Positions 21,758 to 31,711 of a stretch of 64,000 nucleotides of DNA are shown in pieces (the stretch's first letter is position 1; every line of letters begins with the position of its first letter). Position numbers and translations under genes: made by a program. This DNA is from Isochrysis galbana (taxonomy: Eukaryota > Haptophyta > Isochrysidales > Isochrysidaceae). The notes beneath the pieces were generated by a model. That model made no database searches. It had not been told where the DNA came from and saw nothing but the letters and a program-made list of their open reading frames with translations. The DNA lies in contig CM030931.1 of the NCBI GenBank assembly GCA_018136815.1, forward strand, positions 10,427,072 through 10,491,071. Reading direction: 5' to 3'.

Positions 21758-22137
21758 AACTATTGTTATAGTTCGAGCGATGGGGCGCGCGCCGACCGCT
21801 CCTGATCCCCAGCCCTCTGCCGTCACGACGCCCCACAGGGGCCGCTTCAAGCCGCCGGAGCCGAAGCGCTCACAGGCCGCCCCCCTAACCGACAGCGACG
21901 TCGACATGATCCTGCCTCCCTCGCCTCCCCACCAGGCACAGAAGCAGGGAACAGGGAGAGCCCTGTTCCCTGCAGACCAGCAGAGCCAGTCCCTGGCTCT
22001 GCCGCCTGCCTCAACTGGCTTGCCAGTGCATCAAGGACTCCCCATGGTGGGTGGCAGCCTTGCTGCCACCCCCATGGTGGCAACTCCTACCAGCAGTGCA
22101 CCCCTCGTGGGCGGGCACTTGACACAACAAACAATTC
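21758..22137 (+). mobile_element. LINE 5' end and ORF N-terminus, copy 2
   Basis: Starts with AACTATTGTTATAGTT (21758-21773), followed by the ATG at 21780. The frame encodes MGRAPTAPDPQPSAVTT and the same Pro/Gln-rich region as the copy at 12958. Similarity stops abruptly after HLTQQTI at about 22137, while copy 1 continues. Only the 5' end is preserved, which is unusual because non-LTR elements normally lose their 5' part. Confidence 0.7.
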
Positions 22138-22318
22138 TCGTATGCAAACGCAAACGCCGGGTTGAATGCGCGTAGGAGCCCTGTGAAGTGTGAAGCGGTG
22201 CTGCTCCTTGCAACAAAATGGAACGGCACATCGGTCCTCTAAACGATCCTCGAGATATGAGAACGCGCCGGAGACTTGTTGCACAAGGCCCCTCCATTGA
22301 GTAAGACTGTGAAGATGT

Positions 22319-22344
22319 TAGCCTAATATCTAGATATTAGGCTA
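22319..22344. repeat. 26-bp perfect palindrome
   Basis: TAGCCTAATATCT followed by its exact complement. Nearby (22345-22440) are several CTAGATAG/CTATCTAG motifs. It may be the core of a small foldback element. Confidence 0.7.
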
Positions 22345-22769
22345 TCGGCTATCTACTATCTACTTCCAAAAAGCACTATCTATATATCTAGCATCTAGCT
22401 AGATAGCGCTAGGCCACTATTTGCATCTATCTAGATAGCTGTGGGCGCCAAACCCCCTCTTGTGTCAACTCTTGTTTTTGGAAATGCAGACTCTGACTCT
22501 GCATTTTCGATCAGCGAGACCTTGCCTTTCGAAAATAAGGGTCTGGATTCACGATCGGCGGTCGCGTAGACTGGGCCTAAGGCAGCAAGGCAGCCCTACT
22601 GGTGATGATGAGTTGATGAGTTGGAGTTGGCTTGCTCCGGACGCGGCGTCCGGAGCTGGGGGGGGGGAGCGGGGGCGGAGTGCGGAGTCCGGTAGTTTTC
22701 CTTTAAAATAGAATAGGCTCGCCCACCGTGAGAGCGCTCGCGTGTGCGCATCGGGTGTTGACTGCCAAC

Positions 22770-23582
22770 ATGGAGGAGGACGCGGCCGAGGCGTCGCTGC
22801 GGCTGCGTGACAAGCACATAGTGGCATACATGCAGGCATACGAGGACTATTTGACGTGCCAGATGGAGCTGCAGGCTGTTCTCAAGGAGGCATTTTTCCT
22901 TTTGGCCAAGTCGCGTTCCGACATATCGCGTTCCCGAAACACAGGGACTCCCTGCATAAGTGCCTTGCAATTCCCACGAGAGATTGAGGCGAGCGCTAGA
23001 CTTGCTTGGCGAACGAATGAATCACACGACGCCCGCGAGCTGTACGTTGTGAGGAAAGAAGCGAAAGAGGCGATGAAGGCTACAGAGGGGACGTCCTTGG
23101 ATGATGCTCATATGCGCATGGACAGCAATCAGTTGCAGCAGGAGCAGCAGGAGCAGTTGCGGGAGCTTGGGGTTGATTCTGAATTGCGCGAGAAGATAAT
23201 TCGAAGTCTAGAATCTTCGAAAGAGTCAATGGGCTTGATGTGCGGAGACACGTTGGTCATCGATGGCGGGAATGATGGCAGTGGTATGCAAAGATTCTCA
23301 GTATGTTCTGACATCAAGATGGCCCCATCAAGCGTCGAGGCGGTGAATGACGCGCGATTTCAGAGCCTGATGCATGACGCCAGCATCAAGACGAATGCGT
23401 CTAGTACTCAGCGCCCCAATTCTTCCAACGATCCGGTCCGATGGTTCTCCATCATGCCCCCTGCGGCATTGCGCAAGTCTCAAGGGTGCTTTCGGCGTGC
23501 ATTGGAATTGGCCGTCCACACGACAAATCTTCGTCAGCGGATGGTCGCGGCTCAGGCAAAATATGAGGCTGTTGCTAGATAA
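22770..23582 (+). CDS. VMA22: V-ATPase assembly factor VMA22/CCDC115-like
   Basis: Homologues act in the ER (with VMA12/VMA21 in yeast) to assemble the membrane sector of the vacuolar H+-ATPase. The 270-residue product has an N-terminal coiled-coil with KHIVAYMQAYEDYL and LKEAFFLLAKSRSDI. A Gln/Glu-rich middle region follows. The C-terminal hallmark block DPVRWFSIMPPAALRKSQGC plus FRRALELAVHTTNLRQRM is collinear with the DP-WFG-L-P-LR-AQ-F motif of CCDC115. No intron is needed. The ATG at 22770 gives the expected short N-terminus; an in-frame start 42 bp upstream is less likely. The middle insert is longer than in the human protein. Confidence 0.8.
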   Translation: MEEDAAEASLRLRDKHIVAYMQAYEDYLTCQMELQAVLKEAFFLLAKSRSDISRSRNTGTPCISALQFPREIEASARLAWRTNESHDARELYVVRKEAKEAMKATEGTSLDDAHMRMDSNQLQQEQQEQLRELGVDSELREKIIRSLESSKESMGLMCGDTLVIDGGNDGSGMQRFSVCSDIKMAPSSVEAVNDARFQSLMHDASIKTNASSTQRPNSSNDPVRWFSIMPPAALRKSQGCFRRALELAVHTTNLRQRMVAAQAKYEAVAR

Positions 23583-23957
23583 AGCTCCCACGGCGTGCAA
23601 GATTTGTGTTGTGAATAGCTGTTTGTTGCGCAACTGGTAACCATCACAACATGAAAGGACGTAAGAACAATTTGATTTTCTAATGAGAGTTAGAGTTAGT
23701 ACCGCTACTGTGACGTATTGGAAGTTGCCACACATCCGATTTGCGACGGAAAGGAGGAAGCATTTACGGCGGGAGGCGCGGCTTGAGGGGGCCAGGATGG
23801 GAAGACGGGCTCAATTTCATCCAGGGCTGACGGCGGGAGGAGAGGCTGCAACCTCAGGTTTGGTTATTTTTTTACAAATGCCCCCGTGAATAGGATATAA
23901 AAAATTAAGGACACCCCACCCCCTCCCCCCTTCTCCTCCTCCGTACCCCGCCCCCCC

Positions 23958-24204
23958 TTGTTTCTTTGCCTCTCTCCTCTCGCGTCCATGTCCCTCCTCC
24001 GTCCAGTGGACAGTGCATCGGAGCTCGAGGCGGAGTGCGCACTTGCGCTCGCGCGCATGCACCAGAGCCCCTGGTGCCCACTGAGCGCCATGGGATGTCT
24101 GCACATGCGCACACCTCCCGCCATCCTGGCAGAAACCCAGCGCTGCTGCTCGCGCAAGTTTGCAACAATGCATAATCTCATGCAGGCCACACGCTGCGGC
24201 CGAG
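23958..24204 (+). CDS. Possible host exon running into a LINE tail
   Basis: An open frame with MSLLRPVDSASELEAECALA and two Cys/Met-rich segments (SAMGCLHMRTPP, CSRKFATMHNLMQATRC). I do not recognise it. From about 24205 the same frame becomes the C-terminus of a LINE protein, so the original 3' part was replaced or the frame is fortuitous. It could be the first exon of an interrupted gene. Short Met-His-Cys patches are not diagnostic. Confidence 0.25.
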
Positions 24205-24577
24205 CCAGCGCGGAGCTTGTGTCCCTAGCAGGGAAGCTAGGGATCGAGCATCAAGTAGTGATGGAAACCGCAAGGCAAACGTGATGGCGGCGAGGAGCAC
24301 GCCGAGACACCACACTTGGGGCAACCACAGCACGGGATGCCTAAACTAATCAACGACATAAATCCAGAAGGCCTGCCCGGACCCCGCACCCAAAACCGGG
24401 CCCTTGGTAGCGTACCAGGGCCGCACCCCCGACACCAAAGGCAAAGGAACGAGGGGGGGAAGGCGAGGAGGCGGAGGGAAGGAAGATAAGGGCGTTGGCT
24501 GAAGTGCAGTGGCAAGAGTATGCGCTGTCTAGTAGTAGGTATGTAGCCCAGAACCTTCAGATCTTTTTTCTTTCACG
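24205..24577 (+). mobile_element. 5'-truncated LINE: ORF end plus 3' tail
   Basis: The frame SAELVSLAGKLGIEHQVVME to the stop at 24282-24284 matches the NAELVALTTKLGIVHAVEG end of the full-length LINE. The 3' part has AAAGGAACGAGGGGGG and AGTAGTAGGTATGTAGCCC and ends ACCTTCAGATC plus a T-rich run. It is collinear with the tail at 57735-57866. Confidence 0.75.
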
Positions 24578-24579
24578 GC

Positions 24580-26457
24580 TCCACCACCGCCCAAAGCCTT
24601 TAGTCTCAGGAGCGCTCTCAAAGGCTGACTGACGTCAACCAGCCAAGACTCTATCAACCTCTCGTACCTTGAGACCGGAGCTCCTTCGGTTGCCGTGCTC
24701 AAACAAGCGCAAGCCGACGACGAGATGACCCACCCATAGACACAAAAGTCATAACGGAGGCGGGAGCCATCATGACAGTAGAACTACTAATCAACAGAGC
24801 GAAAGCGAGAGCTACAGCCAACGGTAACCTAGCCGACGAATGGGCCCAAGCGAAAACGCTGATAGCTGCGTTCCTAAGGGAAGAAACGGCCGCACGCAAG
24901 ACACCGGCCGTACAACCCACGCTCGAAAGGAGAATCGCCGAGCTCAACATCCACCTCATAAAGAAAGGCCCGGACCCAAGACTCACAGATCGCATAGCAA
25001 AGGCGAACCGAGAGATCGCTGAAGAACGGAGGAAATTTCCGATGAGACACCTCAATATGCATGAAAAGCTCCGGCGGGAGGACCTCCACTCTAAAGAATT
25101 CTTCATGAAACTAAAACAAAAGAAATGGAAAGGTGCTATAAGAGAACTCTACAAGACACAAGACTGGGAGAACCCCCGCCACGCCGAACACGAAACGGTC
25201 ACCACGGACGCCGAGATAAGAAAAGAATTCAGGAGATACTACGCCTGGCTATACTCGCCGAAAGCCTCGCAGCGCGTACCCAAACTCGAAGCCGCACTCT
25301 CCGACCGCCCACTCCACGACCTGGATAAAAGAAAGCTGGAAGGACGAATCACGGTCGACGAGACCACCCAGGCCATCAGGAGCATAGGCCCCGGCAAAAG
25401 TGCGGGCCCGGACGGCATCCCGGCGGAGGTATATAAAACGCACGAGGGTGTGGTAGCACCGATACTAACAGAATTATACAACCAGTCCCTGGACACAGGC
25501 CTCCTGCCCTTCACCATGAGGGAGGGAGACATAATATTGTTATACAAGAAAGAAGACGCACGCGACCCGAGAAACTATAGACCCATCACGCTTTTGCAAA
25601 GCGACTATAAAATCCTGGCAAAGATACTAACAAACCGGCTCAGCAAAGTAGTAGGCAATATAATATCAAACAACCAACTGGGGTTCGTACCCAGAAGACT
25701 GATAAGCGAGTCTACACACTTACTCCAATTAACGAGGGCGTACCTCGACGAAACAGGAGAGCCTGGTCTTCTCCTAGCACTGGACTGGGAAAAAGCATTC
25801 GATAGAGTCAGCTGGGAATTCTACCACCTCGCACTGCGCCTCTTAAACTTCGGCCCAGACTTCCAACATCTAGCGAAAGCTCTCACCAGCGATGCAGCGA
25901 AACCCGTACGGACAATAAAGATCAATGGCGGTCGAAGCTATCCCTTTACGGTTGGTAGCGGAATGCCTCAAGGCTGCCCCCTGTCGCCACTCACCTTTCT
26001 CCTCACCACCGAAGCGCTGACGCGAGCCATAAACAGCGATCCTGATATCGAAGGCGTCGACTTGAATGGATACAACCTCAAAATTAACCAATTCGCAGAC
26101 GATACAGCTCTGATAACCAGAGACTACGCGAGCCTGAGAAGAGCACTCCAATGGGTAGAAGCACACGAACAAGCGACAGGGGGCAGAACCAACGCGACCA
26201 AATTCCAAGGAATTCGAATGGGATCACAAATGAGGACCAAACCACCGTGGGATATGCGCAAATATAACTGGATAAACAACGACCAATACCTCGTGATACT
26301 GGGCGTACCACAAGGAGCCCCAGAGGCGCTTAAGCCCTTTTGGAAAAAGCTAGCAGACAAGATAGATAACAAAGCGACACAATTGGCGCCGGCCGCACGA
26401 CACATGTCGATTTTCGGCCGGACTAACATAGTAAACTTTATAATATATGGCACGCAA
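24580..26457 (+). mobile_element. LINE-C: reverse transcriptase segment, broken at both ends
   Basis: An open frame (ATG 24772) covers the linker and RT of an L1-type ORF. It holds GKSAGPDGIPAEVYK, REGDIILLYKKEDARDPRNY, NYRPITLLQSDYKILAK, LALDWEKAFDRVSWEFYH, SGMPQGCPLSPLTFLL and the catalytic QFADDTAL (about residue 440). The endonuclease upstream is missing. Similarity ends inside VNFIIYGT, where the 5' hairpin of another LINE starts. The rest of its C-terminus is not found downstream of that second element. Coding potential for RT seems intact over 560 codons, but the element is not complete. Confidence 0.85.
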
Positions 26458-28870
26458 CTATCGTTAAAACGATAGGGTCATGGAGCGCGCGCCGCCGCCC
26501 GCTCTCGCTGCCGCTGCCCTCGCCATGATGGACGAAGAGCTCACGGACACGCCGCTATCGCCGAAGCGACCGCGCCAGGACGACCCCCCCAGTCAGGTGG
26601 GCACAGGAGCCGGCGAGCCGCGCCCGCGCACCACCATGAACGACATGTGCAAAGCCGCCATGCTGGCAGCAGCCAGCATGCTGCACACATACATCACAAC
26701 ACACAGCCACACCAGCCACACCACACCAGCGGGACGCTTCCAAAGGGAAGGCCTCCGGGCCGGGACCCTACACAGCCGCGGTACCGCCCTCGCGCTCCGG
26801 CGCGAGGGGCTGACCCGGCACCATCCAAGGCAGAACCCCAATGGGGGAATGCCGCATCAAAACAAAGTGATGGAAAAGAAGCAGACTGAATCCCCCAACA
26901 AGGGGTACAGGAGCAAAAGGGGAGACAATTCAGGAGGGATGCGTCACAGTGCCGCCGGGAGACAAGCAGACAAGCGCGCCTCGGACGCGCGCACGACACA
27001 AGCAACACAGGCTCAGGAGGCCCAACACAACGAACACCAACACAAGAGAGGGCGCCGGGGAGCGGTCTTTTCCACAATACCTCCCGCCGCCCTCACACGC
27101 AGCCTTAGAGGTAACCCGGCGCTCCCAACATTCTGGAAGGACGCGCTGAACACCTTCAGGACGCTCGACATCCAGCGATCGCGCCTATCAAAAGAAGGGG
27201 CACTCTCACAACCGTTGTGGTGCAATCCGCACGAGCAACCGCCACGTATGCGCGCCGCATGGATAAGCCTATGGCAATCCCTACACACACACGTAGTGCA
27301 CAACGTATACAAAAACAACGAACCCGACACACCATACACGAGAGAAGAGTGCGCACAATACCTAGATCACCTCCCGGAAACATTCGAGCACGCGGGCAAC
27401 AAAATAACCAAAGAAACCTTTCTTGACTCGTGGACGACGGTAGTACAACACGCCTCGAGCCTCCTCGACAAGGCGGAGCCGAACCCGGCAACCGAGAGCA
27501 ACCCGACAGGACCAAGCGACGACAATACGCGTGACACGGAGGCTGGCGCCGAGAACCCACCAGAGATCAGGGTATCCGACAACGAAACTTACATCACCAA
27601 GATGAACAACATATGGATCCACACCGGCACAAACTACTTTGGTGAGCCGGCCGACCTGGCGGGAGTCGCGACCCCAGAGGAAACTAGACAATATCATCCT
27701 CCCGCTAGATGGGAAAACGGGCTGAAAGGCCCGAAATACATGGAGTACCCGCTAGCGGACGAATACACAATTGGCGACAAAACACCGATCGACCGCATCA
27801 CGGTCTCAGACATATCACGAGAACTAGAGGAAAAAGCTCTAGGCAACTCGCCCCAACCGGCACGCGAGGCATGGGCACGGAAAATCGGACTAACCCAAGA
27901 GGAATGGAAACACGTGGCCAGCTTATACACTCTGCCTCTACTGAAACACACAGACAAACACCCGCACTTCAAACACATCACCCACAGGAGACTGGGAACG
28001 CGAAACCGCTTCGACATAGCAACCACAAAGAAATGTAGACTATGCGGAAAACAACAGGAGAGCTCAACCCACCTAGCCAGATGCTCTGCCACAAAACAGG
28101 TCTTTAAGACCATAGAAGCAATAGCAGGATTCACCCCGGAACACAAAAGGACGGCGACACAAGAAATAAAAGACAGACTGTTTGCATACCCGGGCACACC
28201 GACGCCCGATAGCCTCAAAACCCTATACCTGATAGCATGGAGACACATAATAAACGACTTTTATAAGGTCGAATATGACAAATACACCTTCCACCACATC
28301 CCCATCATCGAGCGCACTCTGACCAGATTCACAAGCCTCGTACGCGGCCTCGAATCCTCCAACGGAACCTCACCAGCGCGTACGAAGCAAGCCTCCCGAG
28401 GCAGAAGGCCAAAGATCAAGGAGGCACGGGTACTCAGCGCCCCGATCTTCAAAGAAAACGCCGAAGGAGCCCTCGCGATGAACACCAACCTGACTTTGGT
28501 GGCGCAAGCACTTGACATAGCGGACAGGCTAGCCTAAACCACCAAACGCCGCACCCTGCACCCCCCACGATTCCGCATCGCAGGCTCAACGCGGAAAACA
28601 GCCTCGTACCCCACTCTCCACGTGACAACACCCACGAGAACCACAAGAGAAACCGACCGTCCGATGGAGCGAGGGAAGGCCGAGAAATCGACCGTCGGGG
28701 ATCGGTGCACGCCGCCTGCCACTGGAAACCCCGAACACTGAGCCCCTAGGTAGAGCACGAGGGGACGAGCCGCAAGGCATGTGAGAGGGAGTGATAAGGA
28801 AAGCGGGCGCGGCAGTCAGGAAAATGTCACAGAGTCGCGCGCGCGGTGTGATTATTAAGAAGTTTTTTTT
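26458..28870 (+). mobile_element. LINE-B: internally deleted mosaic LINE with intact 685-codon ORF
   Basis: It starts with a hairpin, CTATCGTT-AA-AACGATAG (26458-26475), just before the ATG at 26480. The ORF to 28537 opens with MERAPPPALAAAALAMMDEE, almost identical to the full-length LINE at 47799. It then jumps to the C-terminal region at GRRGAVFSTIPPAAL, skipping endonuclease and RT. It keeps the zinc-binding CRLCGKQQESSTHLARC. The C-terminal half is much closer to LINE-C and the 62365 fragment (GNPALPTFWK) than to the full-length copy, so it is a mosaic. The 3' tail has CCCCTAGGTAGAGCACGAGG and ends AAGAAG plus nine T. I saw no flanking target duplication. Confidence 0.85.
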
Positions 28871-29149
28871 TAGTGTAATCTTCATTTTTAAATTGAGTGG
28901 GCTCGCTTATGAGCAACAAGCAACAAGCTAATAGCTAATAGGCGCAGCATATCTAGCTACAACTGCAACCGGTGCTCGCCTCTGCATTACATCGGGGAGT
29001 TGGGGAGACGAATGGGACGCGTGAAGGGCGAGTCAGAGAAGGACGCACGACGAGTCGCTGCACTTGGACTTGGCTCCCAACCTCGAACATCACGTATCGA
29101 ATTCACCGAAAGTCAAAAGTCAAACGTCACATTAATCTACACGATACAT
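28871..29149. other. intergenic, no gene seen
   Basis: Between the LINE-B tail and the end of the minus-strand gene at 29150. It has short tandem words (AGCAACAAGCAACAAGCTAA) and no coding signal. Confidence 0.4.
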
Positions 29150-30136
29150 TCACACCACTGACGAGTCCACTGGATTGCCCGAAGCCGCTCTTGACTTCGC
29201 AATCATAGACTTGGCCTCCTTGATGTTCTTATTCAGCCAATATTGATCTGAGATCGCTGAGGCACCAATACCAACGCCTTGCCGTGTAGCTATGTTCCCG
29301 AAGGAAGAGCTCCGTTTTGAGAGCAACTGTTTGATCAAGTCCTCTTGGCTATACGGGCAATCGGTCAGGTCATAGTCAATTAGGACGCCGGCGCAGCCGG
29401 CGGAACGCCAAGTGCGAGCACGCGCACCAACGTCCACTGCCCTCTCAGAACCAAATTCAGGCACAATGAACCATTTGGATGGTTCCACGTTGCACTCTTT
29501 GGATGCTGATTGTGCGTCGGCGTCACCCCCGTACCGTGCCATCAGAGAACGCGACTCGGGTGTGGCGCCCTCAGCCATGATTTGCGTCCAGACGGATTCA
29601 GTTGTAAACACGAGCGGTAGTTTGTCATCGACTCCGAAAGCGGCTTCCGCGAACTGAGCCATGGTGCTTACAATAGCAACACAAGAAGCGTGAGAGCGCA
29701 TTGTGAAGCCCGCATCCCTCGAATGCCTATCAAGAGACCGAAGGACCTCCTGCGGCAATACGAGCAGCTCAACATTTTCCATAAGCTTATACAAATTAGC
29801 TCCAGAAGGCACAGGAAGTGGCTGAAACAACACAGGGCATGGTCCAGGAAACTCGCTCGCTGCACCCCTCTGCTCATCATGTACCAACTTGAGTGCGTGA
29901 GTACCTCCCTGGAGGATAATAGCGTCGACACCGGCGACGCGTAAACGCTCTGATGCCTCAATAAGATGCTGGTCAGACACAACGCCCTCGGTCGGTGTCA
30001 GCCGTACCACAACAGCCAATGTGCTGAGTGGCTTGCGCAGCGCTCGCAGCAGGCTCGACGTCTGCTGGGACGTTGCCGCAGCGACAGCGATGCCGAGAAT
30101 TAAAAGGGCGAAGGATGATAGCTTCGACGCCCTCAT
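29150..30136 (-). CDS. Secreted or organelle-targeted protein of unknown function
   Basis: 328 residues from an ATG at 30136. The first 25 residues (MRASKLSSFALLILGIAVAA) form a clear signal-peptide or ER/plastid-entry helix. The rest looks like an alpha/beta domain: LAVVVRLTPTEG, AGVDAIILQGG, ENVELLVLPQEV, SWFIVP-type strands and GCAGVLIDYDLTDCPYS. The alternation of strands ending in Gly or Asp with helices suggests a TIM-barrel-like fold related to indole-glycerol-phosphate synthase or other phosphate-binding barrels. I see no set of catalytic residues that would fix an activity. No introns are apparent. Function cannot be named. Confidence 0.6.
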   Translation of the reverse strand: MRASKLSSFALLILGIAVAAATSQQTSSLLRALRKPLSTLAVVVRLTPTEGVVSDQHLIEASERLRVAGVDAIILQGGTHALKLVHDEQRGAASEFPGPCPVLFQPLPVPSGANLYKLMENVELLVLPQEVLRSLDRHSRDAGFTMRSHASCVAIVSTMAQFAEAAFGVDDKLPLVFTTESVWTQIMAEGATPESRSLMARYGGDADAQSASKECNVEPSKWFIVPEFGSERAVDVGARARTWRSAGCAGVLIDYDLTDCPYSQEDLIKQLLSKRSSSFGNIATRQGVGIGASAISDQYWLNKNIKEAKSMIAKSRAASGNPVDSSVV

Positions 30137-30369
30137 GAAAGCTAGAAGTTTTGCTTTGGTTTAGCCTTCGCTCTACTGCACACACGAGGCGGCGAGCCGT
30201 GGTGAGGGCTCACGAGAGAGGGAAGCCGCCCCCCACACCTCGCGAGGCTCGGCGATCGATCCACGCTAGCTCGCTGTCCCATCTACTTTCACAGGGATTC
30301 TTCACTACTCTACTCTAGTCTACTCTAAAGTAGTCTATGTAGGAGTTCTAAAAGAGTAAAGTACCCGAT

Positions 30370-31505
<1,136 letters not shown>

Positions 31506-31711
31506 CCCTCCCTCCCCCAGCGACGGCGGCTCCGTCGTCGCGCGCCCCACGGAGCAAAAGAGCACGGGACACGACTCCCCTACTCTCCGGAGACGGTGCC
31601 CTCGCTCCTCTCCTCCGTGGAGAGCGAAGACGGGGCGGGCGCATCTGCGAAGACCAGAGCTCGCACACGCCTTTGGAGGATTGGTCTTTCCCGCCATCAG
31701 TCCCTGCCCCC

